From Deltaproteobacteria bacterium (GTDB lineage: Bacteria; Desulfobacterota; Desulfobacteria; Desulfobacterales; Desulfatibacillaceae), in assembly GCA_016235345.1 (NCBI GenBank), contig JACRLG010000028.1:319291-383290 (forward strand): a DNA stretch of 64,000 nt, written 5' to 3'. Shown in pieces: positions 1-7,869 of the stretch (its first letter is position 1; each line of letters begins with the position of its first letter). The notes under the pieces were generated by a model. That model worked only from the letters and a program-made list of their open reading frames with translations. It was not told the DNA's origin and did no database searches. Made by a program: the position numbers and the translations under genes.

Positions 1-2
1 GC

Positions 3-416
3 ACCATCCGGGCGCATTCCCTTCGGGTCATAAAGGAGCTGATGCAGACCAACACCCGCCTCATCGCCAATCACAAGGCCTGGGCGGACCCGGTTAAACG
101 CAAGAAACTGGAGCAGATAGCCACGCTCCTTTCGGGGGCGCTCCGGGCCGAGAAGCTCGTGGGCCTTAAAATGAACGTTTTGGGCAAAGATCTGAAAACC
201 GTGGTGGATTTACTCCCAAGCCTCAAAGCGCCGACGGTGTCGAGGCTCTGGACGCCCGAGGGGATCTTCTCCACCGCCCAGGAAGTGGACGAACCGGAAC
301 GCTGGTTTTCCGTGGAAACCGTGGTGGACATCCACGTCGTACGCGACCTTGTTCCGAAGCTTCTCGAAAACGGCGCTGAAGGCATTATCGAGTATTCGCT
401 TAATAAAGTGATTTAG
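3..416 (+). CDS. hisG: ATP phosphoribosyltransferase, C-terminal part (5' end outside window)
   Basis: This is the C-terminal part of HisG, which joins ATP and PRPP in the first step of histidine synthesis. The frame is open from base 3, with no start codon before an internal ATG at 42, so the gene begins upstream of the window. The segment VIKELMQTNTRLIAN resembles the end of the catalytic domain. The following 70 or so residues, with LKMNV, APTVSRL and the closing GAEGIIEYSLNKVI, match the C-terminal regulatory domain of long-form HisG. Long-form enzymes are normally feedback-inhibited by histidine through this domain and do not need HisZ. A REP-like hairpin follows 16 bases after the stop. 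No other his gene is visible. The family call is firm; regulation is from family knowledge. Confidence 0.88.
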   Translation, partial: TIRAHSLRVIKELMQTNTRLIANHKAWADPVKRKKLEQIATLLSGALRAEKLVGLKMNVLGKDLKTVVDLLPSLKAPTVSRLWTPEGIFSTAQEVDEPERWFSVETVVDIHVVRDLVPKLLENGAEGIIEYSLNKVI

Positions 417-432
417 TGCGGGCCGGGATTTT

Positions 433-498
433 CCTGGGAGCGCGGGCGTCCCGCCCGCTCTTGCCGCCCAATGCGGGCGGGACGCCCGCGCTCCCAGG
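433..498. repeat. REP-like palindrome, full copy 1
   Basis: Two 26-bp arms (433-458 and 473-498) form a near-perfect hairpin built on CTGGGAGCGCGGGCGTCCCG. Full copies recur at 4767-4832 and 54121-54186, and half or degenerate copies at 12098-12123 and 28339-28361. It follows hisG and may terminate or stabilise its transcript; that role is inferred from position. Confidence 0.8.
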
Positions 499-583
499 AG
501 ACAAGGCCCCTCGCCGCTTTGGTTAATTCGAAAGACAGGTTCAAAGAATCAAAAGCTGTGTGTTAGCGGGAAGGATAAAAATC

Positions 584-1735
584 ATGGATAAGGCGCTGGT
601 CTCCAAAAGGGTTTCCGATATAACCCCCTTCATAGTCATGGAGGTCCTTGAACGGGCCAAGGCCATGGAGCGCGAGGGCGTTCACGTTATCCACCTTGAG
701 GTGGGCGAGCCCGACTTCGACACCCCGGAAGTGATCGTTGAGGCGGGAATCAGGGCCTTGAAGGACGGCCACACCCACTACACCCACAGCCTTGGGATGA
801 TCGAGCTTCGGGAGGCCATCTGCGATCACTATAAGAAGACCTACGGCGTAACCGTGAGCCCCGACCGGGTGGTGGTGACCTGCGGGTCGTCCCCGGCCAT
901 CTTCATGGCCTTCGCGGCCCTTCTTTCCCCGGGCGACGAGGTGATTATCTCCGACCCCCACTATGCCTGCTACCCCAACTTCATCCGGTTCGCGGGCGGC
1001 GTGCCGGTTAGGGTTCCGGTATCCGAGGACGACGCCTTCCAGCTTACGCCCTCCGCAATCGCGGAAAAGATAACGGACAGGACAAAGGTCATCTTCATAA
1101 ACAGCCCCTCGAACCCCACGGGCACCCTTCTCTCAGCCGAAAGAATGAAGGAAATCGCGGGACTTGGGCCCATGGTGGTGTCGGATGAAATTTACCACGG
1201 CCTGGTGTACGAGGGAAAGGAACACTCCATCCTGGAGTTCACGGACAACGCCTTCGTTTTAAACGGTTTTTCCAAGGCCTACGCCATGACCGGCTGGCGG
1301 CTGGGCTACCTCATCGCGCCTGCGCCTTTCATAAGGCCCCTTCAGAAGCTCCATCAGAATTTTTTCATCTCCGCCAACGCCATGGCCCAGGTGGCGGGAA
1401 TCACGGCGCTGAAACAGGCTGATGACGACGTTATGCGCATGAGGGCCATCTACGACGAGCGCCGCAGGTTTATGATCCGCCGCCTGCGTGAGATTGGCTT
1501 TTCCATCGCCTGCGAGCCCACCGGCGCTTTTTACGTTTTCGCCAACGCGAAGATGTTCGGGGCCGACTCCTACCGGCTCGCCTTCGACATACTGGAAAAC
1601 GCCCACGTGGGAGTGACCCCCGGCATCGACTTCGGCCCGGGCGGCGAGGGCTTTCTGCGCTTCAGTTACGCCAACAGCCTGGACAACATAGCGGAGGGGC
1701 TTTTGCGGCTGGAGAAGTATCTGAAGGCGGGTTGA
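584..1735 (+). CDS. Class I/II pyridoxal-phosphate aminotransferase
   Basis: A fold-type I PLP aminotransferase of about 383 residues, the usual length for the aspartate/alanine aminotransferase group. Visible signatures are EVGEPDFDTP near the N-terminus, the substrate-loop YTHSLG, NSPSNPTG in the middle, SDEIYHGL (the Asp that pairs with the PLP ring nitrogen) and SKAYAMTGWRLGY, which carries the Schiff-base lysine. I chose ATG 584 because GGGAAGG lies about nine bases upstream; a GTG at 560 would add eight residues. The substrate cannot be fixed from sequence; aspartate, alanine or an aromatic amino acid are all possible. It follows hisG but with a hairpin between, so co-transcription is doubtful, and it is not a convincing HisC. 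Confidence 0.87.
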   Translation: MDKALVSKRVSDITPFIVMEVLERAKAMEREGVHVIHLEVGEPDFDTPEVIVEAGIRALKDGHTHYTHSLGMIELREAICDHYKKTYGVTVSPDRVVVTCGSSPAIFMAFAALLSPGDEVIISDPHYACYPNFIRFAGGVPVRVPVSEDDAFQLTPSAIAEKITDRTKVIFINSPSNPTGTLLSAERMKEIAGLGPMVVSDEIYHGLVYEGKEHSILEFTDNAFVLNGFSKAYAMTGWRLGYLIAPAPFIRPLQKLHQNFFISANAMAQVAGITALKQADDDVMRMRAIYDERRRFMIRRLREIGFSIACEPTGAFYVFANAKMFGADSYRLAFDILENAHVGVTPGIDFGPGGEGFLRFSYANSLDNIAEGLLRLEKYLKAG

Positions 1736-1769
1736 CAGGCCGCTTTGTGTGTATTATTTTTAGTCAATT

Positions 1770-1818
1770 CGATTTACCTATATACTATACGATTTACCTA
1801 TATACTATACGATTTGCC
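1770..1818. repeat. 20-bp tandem repeat upstream of toxin-antitoxin genes
   Basis: The unit CGATTTACCTATATACTATA occurs twice exactly (1770-1789, 1790-1809) and a third copy starts at 1810 before diverging. Each full unit holds a TATACT hexamer resembling a -10 element. Its place about 80 bp before brnT suggests a promoter with iterated operator sites for autoregulation. Only the repeat itself is seen directly. Confidence 0.7.
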
Positions 1819-1898
1819 TTTGGTAAGGAAATTGGGATGATACGCAATTTTTACGAGGCAGCCAATTCAAAAAGCTGCTTCAATGCAAGGAGATGGAC

Positions 1899-2189
1899 AT
1901 GTTCGAGTGGAACGAGGATAAGGCCAGGACCAACCTGAAAAAGCATGGAGTCAGCTTTCAGGAAGCTTTGGAAATTTTTGATGATGAGCTTTCCGTTACT
2001 TTTTCAGACCCGATGCATTCGGATGATGAAGACCGTTTCATAATTATCGGGTTGAGTTTTGGGGGCCGCCTGTTAATGGTGTCCCATGCGCATAGAGAAG
2101 AAAAAATTCGCATAATCAGCGCAAGAGAACCAACTAAAAAAGAACGCAGGGATTATGAAAACGACAGAAAAAAAAGACGAAGAAGATGA
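1899..2189 (+). CDS. brnT: BrnT-type ribonuclease toxin
   Basis: A 96-residue BrnT-family toxin. In the known systems BrnT is a RelE-fold ribonuclease that blocks translation until bound by its antitoxin. The N-terminal FEWNEDKARTNLKKHGVSF is the family hallmark, followed by FDD, DEDRFIIIG and the C-terminal HREEKIRIISAREPTKKERR, which holds the usual basic and Arg residues. ATG 1899 is preferred over ATG 1893 because AAGGAG lies six bases before it. The 3' end overlaps the next ORF by 35 bases, the usual toxin-first order of brnTA. The iterated 20-bp repeats upstream are the probable control region. The C-terminal tail is unusually Lys/Arg-rich (DRKKRRRR). Confidence 0.9.
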   Translation: MFEWNEDKARTNLKKHGVSFQEALEIFDDELSVTFSDPMHSDDEDRFIIIGLSFGGRLLMVSHAHREEKIRIISAREPTKKERRDYENDRKKRRRR

Positions 2190-2469
2190 ACTTCTTCCTG
2201 AGTATGACTTGAAACCGCTCCTTAAAAACGGGATTCAAGGCAAGTATGTGGAATTTTACCGCAAGGCCTACGGCACGGTGCGTCTGGACCCCGACGTGGC
2301 CCAGGCCTTTCCGACGGACGAGGATGTCAACAAGGCCCTGAGGATGCTCATCCACTGGGTCGAGATTGAGAAAAGAATTCGTCCGACCGCCGCCAGGCGC
2401 TCTCAAAAACGCGAGTCCCGCCAAACAAAGCTCATGGCGGGAGTGAGGAAAAGGCTGAAGCCAGCATAG
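2155..2469 (+). CDS. Antitoxin partner of BrnT (BrnA-position protein)
   Basis: A 104-residue protein translated from ATG 2155, overlapping the brnT end in another frame. It resembles antitoxin-side proteins found next to BrnT: an acidic, charged N-terminus, then a core with GKYVEFYRKAYGTVRLDPDVAQAFP and VNKALRMLI, and a basic tail. In this type the core is expected to form a short ribbon-helix-helix-like DNA-binding unit (LDPDVA, then the VNKALR helix). Its role would be to neutralise BrnT and repress the operon at the upstream repeats. The N-terminal 30 residues lack clear family features. The antitoxin call rests on position and partial similarity, and binding to the repeats is inferred. 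Confidence 0.75.
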   Translation: MKTTEKKDEEDELLPEYDLKPLLKNGIQGKYVEFYRKAYGTVRLDPDVAQAFPTDEDVNKALRMLIHWVEIEKRIRPTAARRSQKRESRQTKLMAGVRKRLKPA

Positions 2470-2590
2470 GAAGATGTTTTCCCTCCGCTTCTTTCAGGGT
2501 TCCCCGTAACAATCCCCACATCCTTTTAATGCTCGAAAGGAATCTGAAGGCCGGTTGACCCGAAGCGCACGGGCGGTGTACAATTGCCTC

Positions 2591-3589
2591 ATGAAGATCG
2601 TACTCCTGTTACTCACCATGATGGCCGTCATTTTCATCGGGCTCTTTACGCTGGAACCCGTCTCCCCGTCCGCAGACGCCCAGGCTGAAATGGTCGCAAA
2701 GCAGGCGTATCAGACCGCCCAGGCCTATTTTATGGAATGCGGGGGAACCAGGCTGGACAGGATGGCCCTCGTTACCCTTGGGCTCAATGCGCCTTCCGAC
2801 ATAAGCCTTGAAATCGAAAACGGCAGTCCTGACGGCTTAAGACTAAATGTGCATCACACCCACGGCGGGTTCATCCACAAGGTTGACGCCCAGGGCAACA
2901 TCCGGTCAGTGCCTCGCGGAAGGCTGGCCCGCCTGATTGCCCGCTTCACGTATCCCGAAGAATCCGAGCCCCCCAAACTGTACGGGCCTTTCCCGTCTAC
3001 CCGCTATCCCGACCCGGGCTCCGCAGCCCGTCTGGCGGCCCGCAACGCTTACAGCGCGGCGGAGTATTTTTTCTACTCCAACCCGGACAGGACATTGACC
3101 AGGGACGACCTTGGGGCCTGGTGCGGCAGACGGGATGACGGAGTCACCGTGGATATCCTGGACGGAAGAAGGCAAACCCTGCGGATACGGGCAAGGCATC
3201 CGGGAAGCGGCGCAGTCTGGGAGGTGAACTCGGACGGGCGGATAACCTCTCCGGCCCAGAAGGCCGAAGCATCGCTCGTGACGCCAAGCCGACCGTTTAC
3301 GCCGTCAAGAATCGCCACGCCGGAGGCCGCCGACCAGGAGGCCCGCGAAACCGCCGCAAAGGTTTTTTCCCTTTCCAGGTCCTACCTTTCCGAATACAGG
3401 CCCGCCGCCGGGCTCAAGCTGGACGCCCTGAAACGGGCCTACCCCGCATATTCCATTCCTCCCGACGTCACGGTGGAGGTTTTGGACAGGCGGGAGGAGA
3501 CCTTGAGGCTCAGGGTAAGCCACAGGCTGGGAAGCAAGGTCTTCGAGGTGGACCCCACCGGCCAGATCACGGCCCGGCCTCTTTCATAA
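2591..3589 (+). CDS. Membrane-anchored protein with three pilin-head-like repeats
   Basis: A protein of 332 residues with one N-terminal hydrophobic segment (residues 1-20, IVLLLLTMMAVIFIGLF) and a periplasmic body. The body holds three degenerate copies of a module of 70-100 residues. Each has an Ala/Tyr-rich helix (KQAYQTAQAYF, RNAYSAAEYFF, KVFSLSRSYLS), an intervening strand region, a GLRL- or TLRL-like segment, then a closing VDAQGNI, VNSDGRI or VDPTGQI. The module resembles the soluble head of type IV pilins from deltaproteobacteria, but no prepilin peptidase site is obvious. ATG 2591 is chosen over an upstream TTG (2555) because it begins directly at the hydrophobic segment. No pilus genes lie nearby. 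Function unknown; an envelope or pseudopilin-like role is inference. Confidence 0.6.
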   Translation: MKIVLLLLTMMAVIFIGLFTLEPVSPSADAQAEMVAKQAYQTAQAYFMECGGTRLDRMALVTLGLNAPSDISLEIENGSPDGLRLNVHHTHGGFIHKVDAQGNIRSVPRGRLARLIARFTYPEESEPPKLYGPFPSTRYPDPGSAARLAARNAYSAAEYFFYSNPDRTLTRDDLGAWCGRRDDGVTVDILDGRRQTLRIRARHPGSGAVWEVNSDGRITSPAQKAEASLVTPSRPFTPSRIATPEAADQEARETAAKVFSLSRSYLSEYRPAAGLKLDALKRAYPAYSIPPDVTVEVLDRREETLRLRVSHRLGSKVFEVDPTGQITARPLS

Positions 3590-3649
3590 AGATATTTTCG
3601 GTCCCGTTCACGGGCTGTTTGCCGCGCATAGTCAATTTCTCATGCCCCG

Positions 3650-3677
3650 CTCACACAATCCTAACAATTTATCGTCA
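3650..3677 (+). promoter_or_regulatory. Candidate Pho box upstream of pstS
   Basis: Three CTNACA-like hexamers occur at an 11-bp period: CTCACA at 3650, CTAACA at 3661 and TCGTCA at 3672. PhoB boxes are direct repeats of CTGTCA-like half-sites spaced 11 bp, and the site lies about 70 bp before pstS. The match is partial, and binding has not been shown. Confidence 0.45.
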
Positions 3678-3748
3678 TCTTCCTTTTCGTAAACGGCGCG
3701 GTGAGTGTTCGCGCATACCACAGATAAACCTTACCGGAGGATTGACAG

Positions 3749-4561
3749 ATGAAGAAGGCATTGGCGGCGATTCTGGCCCTGGCCATCGTAAGCCTTGGAA
3801 CCACGGCTTTTGCTGGCTCCATCCGCATAGATGGCTCCACCACCGTTTTACCCATTGCCCAGATGTGCGTCGAGCAGTTCATGAAGGAAAACCCCGCTGT
3901 AAAGATCTCCGTTTCCGGCGGCGGCTCCGGCAACGGCATCAAGGCCATCATCGACGGCACCACCAACATAGCCGACGCTTCCCGCTTCATAAAGCAGGAG
4001 GAAGTGGCCCGCGCAGTGCAAAAGGGCCGCTACCCGGTGCCCTTCTGCGTGGCCTACGACTCCATCGTGCCCATAGTGCACCCCTCCAATCCCGTCGCCA
4101 ACCTCACCCTTGCCCAGCTTAAGGACATCTATACGGGCAAGGTCACCAACTGGAAAGCCTTGGGCGGACCCGACAAGGGCATAGTGGTGGTGGGCCGTGA
4201 GACATCGAGCGGCACCTACGAGACCTGGGAAGAGAAGGTCATGAAGAAGGAGCGCGTCACCCCCGCCGCCCAGATGGTTGCCTCCTCCGGCGCACTGTTC
4301 CAGACCGTTGCAGGCAACAAGTACGCAATAGGCTACGACGGCATAGGCTACGTGAAAAAGGGCGTCAAAGCCCTAACGGTGAACGGGATCAAGGCCACCG
4401 CCGCCACCACCATCTCCGGCAAGTACCCCATCAGCCGCCCGCTTTTCATGTTCACCAACGACTGGCCCGAAGGCGACGTGCTTGATTTCATCAACTTTGT
4501 GCTGAACCCGAAAAAAGGCCAGCCGCTGGTCACCAAGGCGGGCTTCGTACCTCTTTACTAG
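3749..4561 (+). CDS. pstS: Phosphate ABC transporter substrate-binding protein
   Basis: The periplasmic phosphate-binding protein of the Pst transporter, 270 residues, typical of the shorter PstS group. A signal peptide (MKKALAAILALAIVSLGTTAFA) is followed by the mature start GSIRIDGSTTVLPIAQ, whose GSTT loop binds phosphate. Other family segments are SGGGSGNGIKAIIDGTTNIADASR, FCVAYDSIVPIVHPSN, IYTGKVTNWK and GRETSSGTYETWE, all containing known phosphate-contacting positions. A GGAGG ribosome site precedes ATG 3749. It heads the pst cluster but is separated from pstC by 322 bp holding two hairpin repeats, which could favour pstS over the membrane components. A candidate Pho box lies upstream. 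Confidence 0.96.
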   Translation: MKKALAAILALAIVSLGTTAFAGSIRIDGSTTVLPIAQMCVEQFMKENPAVKISVSGGGSGNGIKAIIDGTTNIADASRFIKQEEVARAVQKGRYPVPFCVAYDSIVPIVHPSNPVANLTLAQLKDIYTGKVTNWKALGGPDKGIVVVGRETSSGTYETWEEKVMKKERVTPAAQMVASSGALFQTVAGNKYAIGYDGIGYVKKGVKALTVNGIKATAATTISGKYPISRPLFMFTNDWPEGDVLDFINFVLNPKKGQPLVTKAGFVPLY

Positions 4562-4562
4562 G

Positions 4563-4684
4563 AGGCCGTCCACAAGCGCGAACTGCGGTGTCAGAGCAAA
4601 GCGGGCGGGTCGTCATGTACGGCAAGTACTATTCCTCCCCGCCCGCTTCACTCTTCCTTGCATTTCATCGCTTGTGGCCAGCCT
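4563..4684. repeat. Stop-abutting hairpin repeat, copy 1
   Basis: A 122-bp imperfect hairpin beginning one base after the pstS stop. The outer arms AGGCCGTCCACAAGCG and CGCTTGTGGCCAGCCT are complementary with two mismatches. The inner arms AAAGCGGGCGGG and CCCGCCCGCTT surround the apical GTAC(GGCAA)GTAC. It belongs to the ten-copy family also seen at 7554, 12188, 16735, 18447, 35966, 39433, 43461, 46966 and 56809. It lies between pstS and pstC and may attenuate readthrough. Confidence 0.85.
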
Positions 4685-4766
4685 CTGTCCGGGGCGGATC
4701 GAAAAGCAGGGAGTGTCGTGGCTGTCAGCCTCCGGCTGGAGCCAAATGAGCGCAAGGCCCTTCTTT

Positions 4767-4832
4767 CCTGGGAGCGCGGGCGTCCCGCCCGCATTGGACG
4801 GCAAAAGCGGGCGGGACGCCCGCGCTCCCAGG
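4767..4832. repeat. REP-like palindrome, full copy 2
   Basis: Same inverted arms as the copy at 433-498, with the loop CATTGGACGGCAAAAG. It sits between pstS and pstC, about 50 bp before the pstC start. Confidence 0.85.
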
Positions 4833-4883
4833 GTGAAACCACAGGCTCAATAGAGTTTCCAAGTATTTTCATCAGGTGAAAAA

Positions 4884-5789
4884 ATGAAAAGAAAATCGAT
4901 ACTCTCGCGCCAGGCGCAGGAAAGCCTCATCCAGAAGATGTTTCTGGGTGTGGGCATGGTGTCCCTGGGGATTTTGGCCCTCATCATGATATTTTTGTTC
5001 ATGGAAGGGCTTCCGATTTTCAAAACCGTGTCGGTAAAAGATTTCCTGTTCGGAAAATTCTGGTATCCCACAAGCGACCCGCCCGATTTCGGCATTCTTT
5101 CCATGATCGTGGGCTCCGGCGTGGTGACCCTGCTGTCCTCGCTCATGGCAGTGCCGCTGGGGGTCATGACCGCCATCTACCTTGCGGAAATCGCCGGGCC
5201 GAAAACGCGGGAAATCGTAAAACCCGTGGTTGAACTTCTGGCCGCCCTTCCCTCGGTGGTCATCGGCTTTTTCGGCATGGTGATCTTCGCGCCATTTTTG
5301 CAGGAGACCTTCGACGCGCCAACGGGCTTGAACCTCTTCAACGCGGCCCTCATGCTGGCCTTCATGGCGGTTCCCACCATAACGAGCCTTTCCGAAGACG
5401 CAATTTTCCGGGTTCCCCAAGATTTGAAGGAGGCATCCCTGGCCCTTGGTGCGACCCACTGGGAGACCCTCTACCGGGTGACCATTCCGTCCTCTCTTTC
5501 GGGCGTGTCAACGGCGGTGATCCTGGGAATGAGCCGGGCAATGGGCGAAACAATGGTGGTTCTCATGGTGGCGGGCGGCGCGGCCATGATTCCCACATCC
5601 ATCTTCTCTCCGGTCAGGCCCATGCCCTCAACCATTGCGGCGGAAATGGCCGAGGCGGCTTTCCGGGGAATCCATTATCACAGCCTTTTCGCCATCGGCA
5701 TGGTGCTTTTCGTGTTCACGCTTCTGTTCAACATAGCGGCGGACTTCATCGCCCATCGCTATAAACAGACAGGCACCGCCACCTTATAG
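4884..5789 (+). CDS. pstC: Phosphate ABC transporter permease PstC
   Basis: Inner-membrane permease of the Pst importer, 301 residues with about six hydrophobic segments. The N-terminal segment (GMVSLGILALIMIFLFMEG) is followed by a periplasmic loop with FWYPTSDPPDFGI, the region where PstC proteins carry FLFGKxWxP. The cytoplasmic EAA loop, DLKEASLALGATHWETLYRVTIPSS, contacts the PstB ATPase. MGETMVVLMVAGGA is also typical. A basic N-terminus (MKRKSILSRQAQE) precedes the first segment. The stop lies seven bases before the pstA ORF, so the two are co-translated or nearly so. It pairs with PstA to form the channel through which PstS-bound phosphate enters. Confidence 0.95.
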   Translation: MKRKSILSRQAQESLIQKMFLGVGMVSLGILALIMIFLFMEGLPIFKTVSVKDFLFGKFWYPTSDPPDFGILSMIVGSGVVTLLSSLMAVPLGVMTAIYLAEIAGPKTREIVKPVVELLAALPSVVIGFFGMVIFAPFLQETFDAPTGLNLFNAALMLAFMAVPTITSLSEDAIFRVPQDLKEASLALGATHWETLYRVTIPSSLSGVSTAVILGMSRAMGETMVVLMVAGGAAMIPTSIFSPVRPMPSTIAAEMAEAAFRGIHYHSLFAIGMVLFVFTLLFNIAADFIAHRYKQTGTATL

Positions 5790-5796
5790 CGACCGG

Positions 5797-6777
5797 ATGG
5801 AAAACGAAGGAAAAGGCATGGAAGAGGCCTTAGGAATAAAAATCGCCGGGGGTGACAGGGCAATGGACCTGGTTGAACCAAGGGGCGAATCCCGTAGCGG
5901 CGGCGGAGGACCGAACCGCGCTCGCGGAAAGCTCCGGCGCAGGGCGAGCCAGGCGGCGGCGTTCACGCTCTTTCGCGGGGCGGCGGCCATGAACGCGGCG
6001 GCGCTGTTCATCCTCGTCGGATTTCTCCTCATGAGAGGGGCCAGTGCCATTTCCTGGAGCTTTCTCACCGAAGCCCCCCGCGAGGCCATGACCGCCGGCG
6101 GGATACTCCCGTGCATCGTGGGTACAATCGTGCTTTCAATAGGGGCCATGATCGTGGCCTTTCCGCTTGGAGTGGCTTCCGGCATCTACCTTTCGGAATA
6201 CGCAAGGCCCGGAAAAACGCTCCGCATGGTGCGCCTTGGCATCAACAACCTGGCGGGCGTTCCTTCAGTGGTGTTCGGCCTTTTCGGGCTCGCAGTGTTC
6301 GTCACCTGGATGAAATTGGGGGTAAGCATACTTTCCGGGGCGCTCACCCTGGGCATCCTGACCCTTCCGGTCATAATCTCCTCCACCGAAGAAGCCCTTC
6401 GCTCTGTTCCGGCAACCTACCGGGAGGCCTCTCTGGCCCTTGGGGGAACCCGCTGGCAGACCACCTTCAGGGTGGTGCTTCCGGCGGCCCTTCCGGGTGT
6501 GCTCACGGGCGGAATCCTTGGGCTTGCCAGGGCCGCCGGGGAAACCGCGCCCATAATGTTCACGGCGGCGGTCTTTTACTCGCCCAGCCTGCCCCACGGA
6601 CTCATGGATCAGGTGATGGCGCTTCCCTATCACATTTACGTTCTGGCCACGGCGGGAACCAACATAGAGGAAACGCGGCACCTCCAGTACGGAACGGCCC
6701 TGGTCCTCATCGCCCTGGTTTTCGGAATGAACCTTGTGGCCATTGTTTATCGCTCGTATCTGAGAAAAAAAAGGTAG
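5797..6777 (+). CDS. pstA: Phosphate ABC transporter permease PstA
   Basis: Second Pst permease, 326 residues from ATG 5797. The membrane core begins near residue 60 and includes [47 protein letters not shown] and the EAA loop [36 protein letters not shown] is a PstA signature. The N-terminal 60 residues are Gly/Arg-rich and absent from most PstA proteins. ATG 5818, with GAAGGAAAAGG just before it, is an equally good start and would trim seven residues. The gene follows pstC by seven bases and precedes pstB by 14. In the family, PstA and PstC form a heterodimeric channel driven by PstB. Confidence 0.93.
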   Translation: MENEGKGMEEALGIKIAGGDRAMDLVEPRGESRSGGGGPNRARGKLRRRASQAAAFTLFRGAAAMNAAALFILVGFLLMRGASAISWSFLTEAPREAMTAGGILPCIVGTIVLSIGAMIVAFPLGVASGIYLSEYARPGKTLRMVRLGINNLAGVPSVVFGLFGLAVFVTWMKLGVSILSGALTLGILTLPVIISSTEEALRSVPATYREASLALGGTRWQTTFRVVLPAALPGVLTGGILGLARAAGETAPIMFTAAVFYSPSLPHGLMDQVMALPYHIYVLATAGTNIEETRHLQYGTALVLIALVFGMNLVAIVYRSYLRKKR

Positions 6778-6791
6778 CACCGGAGGAACGA

Positions 6792-7553
6792 GTGTCGGAC
6801 CAGCAAAAAATCGCAATCAATTCCATGAGCTTTTATTACGGAGCTTCCCAGGCCCTTTTCGATATAAACCTGGATGTTGCCGAAAACCGGGTGACCGCTC
6901 TCATAGGCCCCTCCGGCTGCGGCAAGAGCACCCTTTTGCGGTGCCTTAACCGCATGAACGACCTGATACCCTCTTCCCGCGTGGAAGGCTCCATACTTCT
7001 GGACGGCGAAGACATCAACGCCCCCAAGGTAGACGTGGTGGACCTTCGCCGCCGGGTGGGGATGGTCTTTCAGAAGCCCAACCCCTTTCCCAAGACCATT
7101 TTCGAGAACACCGCCTACGGACTTAGGGTGAACGGCGAGCGCGACAAGGCGGCCATAGCAGCCCGGGTGGAGGAAAGCCTTAAACAGTCGGCCCTCTGGG
7201 ACGAGGTGAAGGACCGCCTGCACCAGTCGGCCCTTGGGCTTTCGGGCGGCCAGCAGCAAAGGCTCTGCATCGCCCGCGCCCTTGCGGTGCAGCCTGAGGT
7301 TATTCTGATGGATGAGCCTGCCTCGGCCCTGGACCCCATCGCAACCCATAAAATTGAAGAACTCATCCACGAGTTGAAGACCCTCTATACTATTGTTATC
7401 GTAACGCATTCCATGCAGCAGGCGGCGCGGGTTTCAGACACCACGGCCTTCCTTTACATGGGGCGGCTCATAGAGGTGGGGGCGACGCAGCTTCTGTTCA
7501 CCCGCCCCAAGGAGAAGAAGACCGAAGATTACATTACCGGCCGTTTTGGATAA
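6792..7553 (+). CDS. pstB: Phosphate ABC transporter ATPase PstB
   Basis: ATPase of the phosphate importer, 253 residues from GTG 6792, which has GGAGG six bases upstream. The frame is open far upstream, but only the part after GTG 6792 resembles protein. Visible motifs are Walker [10 protein letters not shown], the PstB-typical [12 protein letters not shown]-loop [12 protein letters not shown] signature LSGGQQQRL, Walker [14 protein letters not shown] and the H-loop [14 protein letters not shown]. The C-terminus YITGRFG is typical of PstB. It lies 14 bases after pstA. A hairpin repeat begins directly after the stop and separates it from phoU. All catalytic residues are present. Confidence 0.96.
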   Translation: MSDQQKIAINSMSFYYGASQALFDINLDVAENRVTALIGPSGCGKSTLLRCLNRMNDLIPSSRVEGSILLDGEDINAPKVDVVDLRRRVGMVFQKPNPFPKTIFENTAYGLRVNGERDKAAIAARVEESLKQSALWDEVKDRLHQSALGLSGGQQQRLCIARALAVQPEVILMDEPASALDPIATHKIEELIHELKTLYTIVIVTHSMQQAARVSDTTAFLYMGRLIEVGATQLLFTRPKEKKTEDYITGRFG

Positions 7554-7660
7554 CTGAAAACGCGATCTGCTGTGTTGCGCGTCGTCTCATGCTCGGTCAC
7601 GTACAAAAGCGTACGCTCCCTCGCCTGAGACTCGCGCGCCTTGCAGCTCATCGTTTTCAG
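7554..7660. repeat. Stop-abutting hairpin repeat, copy 2
   Basis: Starts at the base after the pstB TAA. Outer arms CTGAAAACG and CGTTTTCAG are exactly complementary. Inner arms GTCTCA and TGAGAC enclose GTACAAAAGCGTAC. The inner arms differ from those of copy 1 but remain self-complementary. A fragment of the right-hand arm only (TTGCATTTCATCGTTTTC) recurs at about 7707-7724. Confidence 0.85.
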
Positions 7661-7788
7661 CAATCCAAAATCGCAGTAGTAAACGAGGGATGCACTATTT
7701 GAAGGTCTTGCATTTCATCGTTTTCTGACGGCCTGTCCCGTGGTTTGATTTAAGCGGGTAGTTAACGCAGAGACGAAAAAGATAGGCC

Positions 7789-7830
7789 GTAGGTTGGGTG
7801 GTTTAAGCCCAAGGGCAGGTTCACCCAACA
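7789..7830. repeat. Short hairpin repeat (GTAGGTTGGGTGG type), copy 1
   Basis: GTAGGTTGGGTGG pairs partly with TTCACCCAACA. A second, more complete copy is at 59113-59162. It lies in the leader region before phoU. Confidence 0.6.
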
Positions 7831-7869
7831 TCCTTAAATTTTTGGGTGATTTTTAAAAAGGACCACACC

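Noticed and set aside
6111..6791. N-terminal extension in frame with pstB
   Set aside because: It overlaps pstA in another frame and is low-complexity; GTG 6792 with GGAGG is the real start.
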